Origin: Stramenopiles sp. TOSAG23-6
Taxonomy: Eukaryota > Sar
DNA: 19,859 bases
Assembly (NCBI GenBank): GCA_900128565.1
Contig: LT636043.1
Span: 1 to 19,859, forward strand
Reading direction: 5' to 3'
The position numbers were made by a program, and so were the translations under genes. This document shows, piece after piece, positions 1-9,100 of the stretch (position 1 is its first letter; every line of letters begins with the position of its first letter). A model generated the notes under the pieces. The model did no database searches. It was not told the DNA's origin and worked only from the letters and a program-made list of their open reading frames with translations.

Positions 1-86
1 TATTTTGGAAAAATATTTCAAAAAAAAATCGTTAGGTACAAAATTTCGTACGAAAAAATTCGAATTTGAAAAAAAATAAAACATAC
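1..86 (-). other. Introner-family intron in gene A (3' end outside window)
   Basis: The donor GTATGT is at 86-81 on the minus strand, directly after an exon ending ...ATAT. The conserved core (palindrome TTCGTACGAA followed by TTTTGTACCTAAC) lies at 31-54 on the complement. The window begins within the element's conserved 3' tail (complement of TATTTTGG), so by comparison with sister copies only about 4-5 intron bases are missing. Confidence 0.85.
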
Positions 87-446
87 ATATATATAAAGAG
101 ATAAAATACACAGTAAAGCTACAGCTGGTTCAATAGTGCCCCAAATAGAAGATCGATACTTTGAACCGTAAAATAGTGCCGAAAAAATAACAACAAAACA
201 TATAAGAAAGTCGCAAAAGAGTTCTACAACTACAAACCCAGGTTTATGAAGAGTACCTCTGTGGATATAGTCGTCAACAATAAGGATAAACGTTAGAAAA
301 GAACCCGCACTTAAAGAACATACACTGCATATTATAACAACCCAAGGGTATGTTTTCCATACGTGTTGAAGCCACTTTTGCATGACACTTTGAAATACAC
401 GAAGTTGCTGTTTGTACTGCGAGCGTCGAATATTTGAGGTTGACAT
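1..446 (-). CDS. Gene A, multi-membrane-span protein (first exon, 3' truncated by window)
   Basis: The first exon runs from the ATG at 446 down to 87 (120 codons, phase 0) and is followed by an intron that leaves the window. The visible protein has a basic, Gln-rich N-terminus, then about three hydrophobic segments: residues 34-57, 70-93 and 103-120. The second and third segments carry acidic and polar residues with a following GSKYR motif. This loosely resembles S2/S3 helices of a voltage sensor, but it is too little to assign a family. No signal peptide is obvious. The gene is divergent from DNase II, sharing a 436-base upstream region. Translation past base 87 quickly becomes low-complexity Phe/Ile/Tyr, as expected for intron read-through. 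I do not recognise the product; a small channel or transporter is only a guess. Confidence 0.6.
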
Positions 447-882
447 TTCTAAATTAGTGTTAGTGCATATATTTCTAAAGTTATTTTCTTATAAACACTG
501 CACGGGCATTAGTTATTCATTGGGGCACAATAATATTGATGCGCTTTAGGTATATGCGCAAAACAACTCTCTGTTCAAGCTTATAAAATTTAATGACCAC
601 GGCGTACTTGTATAATAATATGTTGAATGCGACGTAATAATGATTATATTAAAANTTAGCTATATAGTGAATAGTGACATATTTAGACAATTATTTCAAT
701 TTTAATTGCTATTTTTTTACTGAGACGATGATGACGTCACACGACCGACGTCGACTGAAAAGGATTACCGATTAGATTACAAGGTATTACAGGAGCAAAA
801 CGAATGCTCTTTGCGCTTGCTGAAAACTTTGAAAATTTAGTTTACCGTCAAACAACTTACCGGCATAAAACATTTTGGGACA
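447..882. promoter_or_regulatory. Divergent upstream region between gene A and DNase II
   Basis: This is 436 bases between two divergent start codons, with no convincing ORF. It holds one ambiguous base (N at 655), a perfect CRE-type palindrome TGACGTCA at 732-739, and a second GACGTC palindrome (CGACGTCG) at 746-753. The two sites are 14 bases apart and about 130-150 bases upstream of the DNase II start. GACGTC cores are classic bZIP-factor sites. Their use here is inference. Confidence 0.4.
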
Positions 883-2097
883 ATGAGCCAATTACGCCCT
901 TTATTACTACTTTCAATGCTTAACTTCATGAAAGTTTTATCCATAGGATGCCTTTCAGATACAAATTCACCAGTAGATTGGTGGATCATTCTTAAGCATC
1001 CAGAATCCTATAACTATAGCTACTCTGATGTCAACAACTCATCACTGCTTGTATCCAAGCATACTCTTGATAAAGAAGAGGGAGCTTTGGGAATGACACT
1101 TCAACAAATTTACACAGATACATCTAATGAAAATATTTCAGTAGGATACGCGCTCTGGAATAATCAGGAACCAAATGGTAAAAACCATGGTTCACCCAAA
1201 GCACATGCCAAAGGCGCACTTGGATTTAACAGTGTAGGTGGTTTTTGGCTTACACATAGCTTGCCAAAATTCCCTAATTACATCAAGGATAGTTTTAAGC
1301 CATCTTGGGACTTGACCAGTAACACATACGGTCAGAGTTTTTTGTGTATAAGCCTAACTCCTTCTGGGATTGAAGACGTCGCACAATCTCTCCAAGTTGA
1401 CCGTTTGCCACTGTATGACTCTAAACTTCCTCAAACAATTACGCACCTCTATCCTCAGGTATCAAATTTATTGAACGAAGAAAATACTGAACAAAATTTT
1501 CTTATCAAACATATACAATCAAAAGCAGGCAATAATTTTTTGAGGATTTCCAAAAGTGCCGCCTGGGCTTCCACCAAATCCTCTGCTGTACATTTTTATG
1601 AAAACTTAGTTGCACCTACATTACATTCTGATATTGCTGTTGAGTCATGGGAAAATGGAGTGGGAAGTATGCAGAGTTCATGTAAGGATGAGGGATTTAA
1701 ATTGAATGTGATGAATATTCGTCATATTACGATGCCAGGTGGTGTGGAGACAGGTAGTTGGAGCTCTACACAAGATCACTCCAAGTGGGCGATTACTTTA
1801 CCACAAACAAAACTGAAATTCTTTCGCGGTATTTCTAAAACTGATGCATTTGAAATCTTTCCTTTTGAAAGCGACGACTTGACGATAAAACATAAACATA
1901 AAAAATACCCAAATGACCCTCCAAAATTTCCTAAGGATAAATCAGGTGTAGTTTGTATTGGGGATCTGAACCGACAAGAGGGCCAAACGAAGAGAGGAGG
2001 TGGTACTGTTTGTATGTTAAAATTTCCAGAGGTTTATCGCGAATTTGCTAAATCTATTAATAACATTGAAAGTTGTAAATCTAAATTTTTAGAGTAA
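883..2097 (+). CDS. Deoxyribonuclease II (acid DNase, secreted/lysosomal)
   Basis: This 404-residue single-exon protein matches the DNase II family, endonucleases that cut DNA without metal at acid pH in lysosomes or outside the cell. A hydrophobic N-terminus (residues about 6-22) is a likely signal peptide. Family landmarks in order are VDWWIILKHP (31-40), the first His-x-Lys motif HAKG (108-111) followed by GFNSVGGFWLTHSLPKFP, YGQSFLCI (149-156), the second motif DHSKWAI (298-304) with His299 and Lys301, and CIGDLNRQ followed by RGGGTVC near the C-terminus (358-377). The two His-x-Lys motifs form the catalytic centre in this phospholipase D-like fold, and both are intact, so it is probably active. 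Length is slightly above the usual 350-360 because of a Lys-rich insertion around 320-350. The ATG at 883 is favoured by the signal peptide. The 3' neighbour is a coiled-coil gene on the same strand, 344 bases away. Confidence 0.9.
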   Translation: MSQLRPLLLLSMLNFMKVLSIGCLSDTNSPVDWWIILKHPESYNYSYSDVNNSSLLVSKHTLDKEEGALGMTLQQIYTDTSNENISVGYALWNNQEPNGKNHGSPKAHAKGALGFNSVGGFWLTHSLPKFPNYIKDSFKPSWDLTSNTYGQSFLCISLTPSGIEDVAQSLQVDRLPLYDSKLPQTITHLYPQVSNLLNEENTEQNFLIKHIQSKAGNNFLRISKSAAWASTKSSAVHFYENLVAPTLHSDIAVESWENGVGSMQSSCKDEGFKLNVMNIRHITMPGGVETGSWSSTQDHSKWAITLPQTKLKFFRGISKTDAFEIFPFESDDLTIKHKHKKYPNDPPKFPKDKSGVVCIGDLNRQEGQTKRGGGTVCMLKFPEVYREFAKSINNIESCKSKFLE

Positions 2098-2441
2098 AGA
2101 AAAAACCATTAGGTTTCAGGATATTATCATGGATAATTGAATATATTTTCTGATTTTAATTTAATCCAGTGCTTTTCTGATTGGCGCAAATTGAGTTTAA
2201 AGAAACCTAAATAAATTTGTCTTTCTAGTTATTTTTCTAGTTTTTTTTTCAAATAGCCCTAATTCCAAAATTAAAAAATCTTGAAATTGTAACTGACGAC
2301 ACTAGTAGTAGGGTACCGTATGAAGAATACAAAGGACAAGCAAAATTGTACCCTAGCTAGTGCTGGGAACTAAGCGCGGGCAGTGTACTATGATAAATAC
2401 TTTTGCTGGGACGTTATAGCCATTTGCATCGGAATGAACTG
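2098..2441. other. Intergenic region, DNase II to coiled-coil gene
   Basis: 344 bases without a convincing ORF. The left part is AT-rich and probably holds the DNase II 3' untranslated region. The right part contains the imperfect inverted repeat at 2300-2362, described separately. An in-frame TTG extension of the downstream gene reaches 2403, but the first ATG is at 2442. Confidence 0.5.
2300..2362. repeat. Imperfect inverted repeat (hairpin) upstream of the coiled-coil gene
   Basis: The left arm 2300-2316 (CACTAGTAGTAGGGTAC) is nearly complementary to the right arm 2348-2362 (GTACCCTAGCTAGTG). The inner 8 bases of each arm are a perfect match, and the loop between the arms is 31 bases. It lies 80-140 bases before the probable start codon, so it may be in the promoter or 5' UTR. 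The right arm, with its preceding CAAAATT, faintly resembles the introner core TTTTGTACCTAAC. Confidence 0.55.
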
Positions 2442-4199
2442 ATGAAGGATCATCATGAAAAAGCGTCACCTATTCTTTGTGGAAGCAACGCAAAAACTTT
2501 ATCATCTAACCTAGATTTTGAAGTTTTACAATGTAGACAAAATAAACGACAGATAGATACCCAAACATTCACTGTAGAGAAACAGATATGTGCAAAGGAT
2601 GAGCATATTCAACTTGATAACATATATGGAAGAAATAATAGTTTGATTCAAAGTATTTCTATGATAGCACAAATACCATTGTCAACCCAACTTAGTAATG
2701 ACGAAGACATTTACGTTAAGAAAAAGTACCGAGTGCCATTGCACTTACGGAAGCCATTTAATATAAAGAAGTACAATAGACGATCTATGCGTGGACCTGA
2801 AGCGGCTAACCAGTTTCGGAATAAATTTTCGTATACAAATGATACTTTTGATCGAAAAGAGAGAACAACATTAGTCAAAGATAATTCAAAGAAAAAGGTA
2901 TTGATTTATAGTCAACAGAAGGAAAAACTTTGGGAGAAACTAAAGCAGGCAAATCACCAGTTGAGTGTTCTCAATTCTCGCTGTGAAAATGGTTCCGACA
3001 AAGTAGAACAATTGAAACGCGTATTGCAAGGGTGTAAAACTGAAGATAGACAGATTTCATCCATGCGGACAAAAGTTAAACCAATCATCTCTAAACTATT
3101 GGACGATGATGTGAAACTTGCAAATAAGGAGCTGCAAGATTTAGAGTCTTATAAAAGTTCCTTAAAATATATTGAGCAGCGATTAAAACGTGAACATGCC
3201 TTATTTAATGATGTAATAAATGTCTATAATGAAGCGCTGAATGTTCAAAAGACTCTTTTGAAAGAATCTCGAAAAGAACTTTCAGAAATTAAAGTTACAT
3301 CTAAAGTTGAGCTTGAGCGTTTGGCAACGGTTCAGAAATTATGCTCCCAAAAGAGCGGATCCTTGAAGCAAAAACTGAATGCAAAGCAGTCTTCATTACG
3401 AGAAGCAATACAATTAAAAGCGGAACTAGATTTAATGGAATATAACAAAAACTTAATGCCGATTCCAAAAGAAAGTACTGAAAATATAACGAAAAATGAA
3501 TCTAAATTTTCTCAACGCTTTCACTGCGTATTGAAACAAACACATAAAGACGATATTATTAAAAACAAGTCATACAAAACAAGTTTTCATAAAATAAAAT
3601 TAATAACAGGCCTAAGCGAAGAGTCTAAAATAATTGAACGATATCTAAAACAAAAAGATTATTTGAAAGAATTTGAGAGAGCTGTTGAAGACCTTCAGCT
3701 GCGTCTTGAACATCAATGTACAGAACGAAAACTTAAAATCGAAATGTTGCATAATATAAAATACAACGAAGGTGAAGTTGGTGATTCTCGAGAAGATTTA
3801 CACGACGATAAATTAAATCAATCTATTGGATTAAATACTCACCCAATGTCAATCGCGAAAGAAGAATTACATAAAGTATCTGCAACTTTTGTCAGGGCTA
3901 GGGCACTTTTCAATGATACTATACTTAATGTCGAAGGAATGAAAACACGTCTATCTAGAATAAATGAAACATTTCCTAAATTTGAGAAAAGTAAAAATAT
4001 GAAAACTACTTCCGACCAAAGCCCAAATGCAAGCAATGATATACAAGTATTAGCAAATCAAATGTTTGAAAATCTACGGTATACGCAACTACGGGTTAAT
4101 GACACTATGCAGTGGCTTCAAAAGAATCTCTTTGATGCACAAATTAATAAAGAAAAACGTAAAAGTTTATGTATGTATCAAATCGATTACTTAAGGTAA
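2442..4199 (+). CDS. Long coiled-coil protein of unknown function
   Basis: This is a 585-residue single-exon protein from the first in-frame ATG (2442). The frame is open back to 2397, but without an ATG. The first ~150 residues are polar and basic and include a short stretch rich in Arg and Tyr (about residues 95-125). From about residue 150 to 330 and again from 390 to 570 the sequence is almost entirely Lys/Glu/Leu/Gln heptad-like helix, typical of a coiled coil. There is no signal peptide, membrane segment or catalytic motif. Proteins of this kind are common in axonemes and basal bodies, and the next gene is a tubulin-modifying enzyme, but that link is only inference. A docking-complex-type coiled-coil protein (ODAD/CCDC family) is possible; I cannot assign an orthologue. 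Confidence 0.75.
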   Translation: MKDHHEKASPILCGSNAKTLSSNLDFEVLQCRQNKRQIDTQTFTVEKQICAKDEHIQLDNIYGRNNSLIQSISMIAQIPLSTQLSNDEDIYVKKKYRVPLHLRKPFNIKKYNRRSMRGPEAANQFRNKFSYTNDTFDRKERTTLVKDNSKKKVLIYSQQKEKLWEKLKQANHQLSVLNSRCENGSDKVEQLKRVLQGCKTEDRQISSMRTKVKPIISKLLDDDVKLANKELQDLESYKSSLKYIEQRLKREHALFNDVINVYNEALNVQKTLLKESRKELSEIKVTSKVELERLATVQKLCSQKSGSLKQKLNAKQSSLREAIQLKAELDLMEYNKNLMPIPKESTENITKNESKFSQRFHCVLKQTHKDDIIKNKSYKTSFHKIKLITGLSEESKIIERYLKQKDYLKEFERAVEDLQLRLEHQCTERKLKIEMLHNIKYNEGEVGDSREDLHDDKLNQSIGLNTHPMSIAKEELHKVSATFVRARALFNDTILNVEGMKTRLSRINETFPKFEKSKNMKTTSDQSPNASNDIQVLANQMFENLRYTQLRVNDTMQWLQKNLFDAQINKEKRKSLCMYQIDYLR

Positions 4200-4442
4200 A
4201 TAAAAGAATTTGAAATTTCATCCTCAAAATTCCTCAAAATTATGAACAAAATAATAATAATATCAATATTTCGTGTTTTTAAGAATGTACGTTAAAAACG
4301 GTTGAGACATGGTTGAGAGAGGAAATAGTTCGATTTTATCTTCCCACACTTTGTATCCAGATTATTTTTCACAAGAAGTGATTCCTTCATCTTACTCTAT
4401 ATACCACATAGAAAAGTATACAATATCTAGTTGCTGAAGTAT
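4200..4442. other. Intergenic region, coiled-coil gene to vasohibin
   Basis: 243 AT-rich bases between same-strand genes. The only structure seen is a short direct repeat of TCCTCAAAAT at 4221-4240. It presumably holds the 3' end of the coiled-coil transcript and the vasohibin promoter. Confidence 0.3.
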
Positions 4443-6041
4443 ATGGAAGAATCAAAGATTGAATTGACAAAAGATAGTCACAGTAATATCAATGCTGCTA
4501 ATGCGGAAACATCGAATAGTGTTTCAGCCACAACACAAAACACATCAAACGGAACAACACCCCAAAAGAATAGTACTGGAAGTGTAAAATCTTCATCTGA
4601 TAAAAAAGAGATTACTCGTTATACCGTAGAGCAATGGAAAGTACCACGACCACAGACAGAAGAAGAATTAAAAGCTGCGATAGCTGCCCTAAAAGGTGAT
4701 AAAAGTTTACCACGTCCACCAATACCTCAAATTCCACAGTTCACCAACAAAGAGCCTTTGAAAAAGAAGTTAATAAAGCTTCAAAGATATCTAAATAGCT
4801 TCCAATATAATCATACAGGAACAAGGTATTTTCCAATATTTAAGAATCGTGGATTGATCAAAGTGACAACTACAGCAAAGACTATTATGGCAGATGCATT
4901 ACCCATTCAATGCCTCGAAGCAGTTTTCTTAGGTGTGTATCTCACATCAGATTGGAAGGAGGTAGATCGTGTACCCATTAGTCTTAAGTCCATAGTAGAT
5001 GGTCATGTGTTTAGGCATATAGTACTTGCTATAAAGTCTAAAGATAAATGGGGTGCGATTGGCTTAAGTCGGAAAAAAACACTGGCATTTAAGCCATTAG
5101 AATTTTCCGCCCTTGGTGATTTAATCGCAGAATATGCTGCGGCTTATAAGGAATTCTGGCACACGCTTGTAAAAGTATATGTTGGGTTCCCTTTTTCTCA
5201 CGACCCGTTTTCTCCCGCTGCAATTAAGTGGCGTGTATTAAATATAAGACTAGATAATCATCCTTGGACAACCATAAAACCTATTTTGGATCTTTTCGGC
5301 AAAGAAATGAAAAATGTATACAGTACATTCACGGAAATAGGTTCAATTCCAGATAGTTTCAAAAAACGATTTGCCATCAATCCTGAGAAATGGGAAGAAG
5401 ATGAAACTGGTTTTGATTCTTGTGAAGAAATGCGGAAGGAAAAGAAGGGAGCCGCTGCATTAGAAAAAAAACAAAAACTTGAAAGAGAGGAAGCCGAAAA
5501 ATTGAACCAATCCAAGCAAAGAACAAGAAAAATTAGAAAATCACCACTAAATACAGGTTCGCCAAAATATAGTCGTGCTATCAGAAATAGTGATACTTCA
5601 TGTGCACCCGTAGCGCCAGTAGTAACAAAAGCCTCCAAAACAAATATCTCCGAGTCCCCTTCAAATCAGCAAAATCTTAGAAAAGAACCACCAAAATTAA
5701 ACAAAGGGAATCCGAAAAAGACAAAAGAACCACCAAAATTGAACAAAGGGAATCCTAAAAAGACGAAACCATACCCACGTAGTAGCGCCGCTTCTGGGTC
5801 GCCAAAGCTAAAACCAAAACAACAGAATCATCGATCCTCAAAGACTGTAAATACTACAATAGAAAAAGATAAAACAATAGAAAAAGATAAAACAATAGAA
5901 AAAGATAAAACAATAGAAAAAGAACAGAAGGATGATGATAGTGACATAATTGAGGGTCAAAATCAACAACAGGAATTCGTCCCTCCTAGTCCTTCGGTGA
6001 ACTCTGCAATGCTTCATAAAGAACTTTTTCTCGGTGTATAA
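4443..6041 (+). CDS. VASH: Vasohibin-type tubulin tyrosine carboxypeptidase
   Basis: This 532-residue protein has a central domain (about residues 65-300) clearly of the vasohibin family, transglutaminase-like cysteine peptidases that remove the C-terminal tyrosine of alpha-tubulin with the help of the small chaperone SVBP. Matching blocks are LQRYLNSFQYNHTGTRYF (113-130), ALPIQCLEAVFLGVYLT (152-168), FRHIVLAI (190-197), WGAIGLSRK (203-211), KPLEFSALGDL (217-227) and SHDPFSP (252-258). The catalytic triad is Cys157, His192, Ser209. The spacings of 35 and 17 are identical to those I recall for human VASH1 (169/204/221), so the enzyme is probably active. The N-terminus is Ser/Thr/Asn-rich. The C-terminal ~190 residues are Lys-rich and disordered with two internal tandem repeats, a possible microtubule-binding tail. 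The ATG at 4443 is the first in frame; an upstream TTG is unlikely. No SVBP-like gene is visible in the window. Confidence 0.92.
   Translation: MEESKIELTKDSHSNINAANAETSNSVSATTQNTSNGTTPQKNSTGSVKSSSDKKEITRYTVEQWKVPRPQTEEELKAAIAALKGDKSLPRPPIPQIPQFTNKEPLKKKLIKLQRYLNSFQYNHTGTRYFPIFKNRGLIKVTTTAKTIMADALPIQCLEAVFLGVYLTSDWKEVDRVPISLKSIVDGHVFRHIVLAIKSKDKWGAIGLSRKKTLAFKPLEFSALGDLIAEYAAAYKEFWHTLVKVYVGFPFSHDPFSPAAIKWRVLNIRLDNHPWTTIKPILDLFGKEMKNVYSTFTEIGSIPDSFKKRFAINPEKWEEDETGFDSCEEMRKEKKGAAALEKKQKLEREEAEKLNQSKQRTRKIRKSPLNTGSPKYSRAIRNSDTSCAPVAPVVTKASKTNISESPSNQQNLRKEPPKLNKGNPKKTKEPPKLNKGNPKKTKPYPRSSAASGSPKLKPKQQNHRSSKTVNTTIEKDKTIEKDKTIEKDKTIEKEQKDDDSDIIEGQNQQQEFVPPSPSVNSAMLHKELFLGV
5682..5765 (+). repeat. 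Tandem duplication, 2 x 42 bp, in the vasohibin tail
   Basis: Two adjacent copies, 5682-5723 and 5724-5765, differ at only a few bases and each encode KEPPKLNKGNPKKT. The unit is in frame and basic, consistent with recent in-frame expansion of a disordered tail. Confidence 0.85.
5856..5924 (+). repeat. 18-bp tandem repeat in the vasohibin tail
   Basis: Three full units of ACAATAGAAAAAGATAAA and a partial fourth encode repeated TIEKDK. The copies are nearly identical at the DNA level, so the array is probably young and length-variable between strains. Confidence 0.85.
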
Positions 6042-6105
6042 TTTTGTTTTCATAGAAATTTTGACATTAATAAATATATAAATTGTAACATTACATTTAA
6101 TTGTT

Positions 6106-9100
6106 TTAAAATCCAAATACTTTGACTCGGATTCTACGATTTTCTTCTGTATTTGCCATCACTTCCATTCGCCCCTGTCCAATACGTAAATTCATTCGAT
6201 ATTTCCCAAAAAATACACTTTTTCCATTAGATGAAATTTCTTTACCATCTCCATGACGCAAACCTTCTTTCCACATACCTTCAAACTTTGTACCATCAGA
6301 ATAAAGCATTGTCCCAAAACCAGAAAATAGGCCATTTTCAAATCCTCCGTCGTACATATCACCATCTTCACGTAAAATTCCATTTCCACTGCGCAAATTT
6401 TTCAACCAACCTCCATCATACACAAGATTTCCATTTATAAAATATTTACCATATCCGTGCCTTTTACCTTCATACCAAGAACCCTCATATATACTTCTAT
6501 CAGTGTATATAAATTTACCTTGACCATCTCGACGATTTTTGGGATCTTCGACAGAAAATTCACCAATATAAACTTCTTTATCAAGTGAAAACGGATTCAT
6601 CGTATGTGTACCTTCTTTTCGTTTATCTTTAAACCATCTACCTTCAAACCAATCGCCATTTTGTTCATCCAAACGTCCATTACCATGACGCAAATTATTT
6701 TTCCATTCACCATAATAGACATGTCCATAGGCATACTGCATTTTCCCTTTACCGCCACCCATACGACCATTATGAAACATACCAACATATGTCGATCCAT
6801 TTGACCAAGTTTTTGTGCCTTTTCCATGCATTCTGTTATTTTTCCAGTGACCATTGTAACGTTCTAAGGGATTTGCACCTTGCATTACTGCCAAACCATT
6901 TAATTTACCAACTCGCCAACAACCATCAACCCAGCCACCATCCTTCATTGAATATTTACCTCGTCCAGATTTCAGGCCAGCATGCCAGAGACCAACATAT
7001 TTATCACCATTATTGTAAGAATAAATTCCCTCACCATCAAATTTATCGCGAACCCAATGACCTTTATAACTATCACCATTTGACGAGATCTGTTCACCGT
7101 ATCCCCAACGTTTCCCTGCACGAAATCCACCGCGATAAATCGTGCCTTTAGAGGATAAGAAGGTCCCCTTTCCTTCCAATTGACCTCGATAAAATGTTCC
7201 TAGCCATCGATTTCCGAAGGAATCACTTGATACCCCTTTACCCGTCTTCTGTCCTTTATCCCACATTCCGCGATATGTACGTCCATTCTTCATCTTTAAA
7301 CAACCTTTACCATGGGCAAATGACCCTTCAAAATGCCCATCATATATATCACCATTTGCATTTGTGAATCGACCAGTCCCATGTATTATGAAAAATATTT
7401 TTTCTAGAAATAACGTTAGGTACAAAATGTCGTACGAAAAACAATTAAATTTGAAATTAATTGTGAAAACGCACATGATATTTACCATGTTGCCATTCAC
7501 CAATATAAGATGCCCCAGATTTCATAGTCGCAACGGCATGACCATGCACACTCCCCTCATTCCAGATACCTTCAATAATATCACCATGTATTTTGGAAAA
7601 ATATTTCAAAAAAATCGTTAGGTACAAACTTTCGTACGAAAAAAAATTCAAATTTGAAAAAAAATAAAACATACATTCACACTACAATATTTACCCATTC
7701 CATGGCGTTTCCCAAGAACCCAATTACCTTTGTATGACCGTCCGTCTATACCAATGAAATCACCAACACCATACTGTAGGTTATTTCGCCATTCACCAAA
7801 ATATCGATCTCCGTTTGAAAAGTTCAGTGTCCCAATTCCATGATATTTTCCATCCTTAAATGTATTTTGGAAAAATATTTCAACAAAAATATAAAACATT
7901 TGTTAGGTACAATATTTCGTATGAAAAAAAATTCAAATTTTCAAAAAATAAAACATACATGCCCCTTGATAAATAATCTCCTCTGTGCCAAACTTTCGAA
8001 TTCCTAATCCATCTTTTGGAGTAACAGAAAAATCTGCTGCTGCTGATAAAGCCTTATATTTATCAATGCGGGTTGTGATTGATTCAGGGCTCATTATATC
8101 GGTTGAATCTAAAGACTCAATTTGTATTATTGCTGTTCCACTCGCCGAAGGCATTGAAAAATCTGATTCTTCTGCAAAGTTAATTTCATCTTCAAACTCA
8201 TCACCAAATTCATCAGTGATTGTATCAGTATCATATTCTTTGACATTATTCCCAGATTCTGGTTTCAAGCGTTTCTTTTGAGTTGTATGTTTTCTAGTAC
8301 TTGCTTCTTTCTTTCGCTGACGATCAGCTTTTCTTTTTTTTTCCATTGCTTGTTTTTGTTTTAGTTTTTGTAATTTTAATCGCTTTTGAGCATTTTCTTT
8401 AGCTCGCAGTTTAGATCGTTCTCGAATACATTTTACTAAATTAATTCCATTTGCATCAAATTGATTCTTACAATGTGGACATATTGGATATGTTTTATAA
8501 TTATTCAACTGACAGCAAGCTGCACATCTCCATGAATGTTTCCACTGACAATGTTCATCAAAATCCTTTTGAGAATCAAAAACTGAATCACAGAAATTAT
8601 ATATACTTCCTTGACAATCATCCCAATTACATCGAAACATTTTTTCATCAATTGCAAACTTTTTTGGTGCTTTCCATAGAGCCTCCTTAGTTCTCTTATC
8701 GTAATACCAAAGTTGTGTGGTTTTTGGATCACGCAGTTGACATATGAGACCATCTTTCGTTTTCCGTTCTTCTGTTGATCGGTCTAAAAGTTGCTGCACT
8801 GACCACTGAGTCTGAACTACATGATTATTGTATTCATTGATTCTGCGCATATTCTCTCTTTCTTGTCTACCGCGAAACAACCTTTGTAGTGTGTTTGCTG
8901 TGGCATGACTCTGACTTAGCTCACGAAGCCAGGCATGTCGGCGAAAATTACACTGTACCACTGTCGCCGCCCAATGAAGTTTTTTAACTGCTAAATATGC
9001 TAAACGCTTTCGAAAAATGCCTTGTAAGTATAATGTAGCATCTTTTTTCTCTTGTAAAGTATTACGCAAAGCAACGCCGCGAATCAAAGCTGTGATGAGC

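Noticed and set aside
655-655. Ambiguous base N as a biological signal
   Set aside because: A single uncalled base in intergenic sequence; an assembly matter only.
2403-2441. Upstream TTG start for the coiled-coil protein (likewise TTG/GTG starts at 4431, 9213, 11183 and 18982)
   Set aside because: Non-ATG starts are rare in nuclear genes, and each frame has an ATG within a few codons to about 30 codons downstream that keeps the recognised domains.
6604-7151. Plus-strand His/Phe-rich ORFs opposite the MORN repeats
   Set aside because: They are periodic shadows of the repeated MORN codons, not genes.
7457-7672. Separate small genes for each MORN fragment
   Set aside because: The apparent starts lie in intron sequence. 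Joining the exons at GT...AT borders gives one continuous MORN array.
7381-7958. Ciliate-type internal eliminated sequences
   Set aside because: TAA, TAG and TGA all act as stops here. All copies are in sense orientation inside genes and carry donor- and branch-like motifs, which favours RNA-level removal. DNA elimination is not fully excluded.
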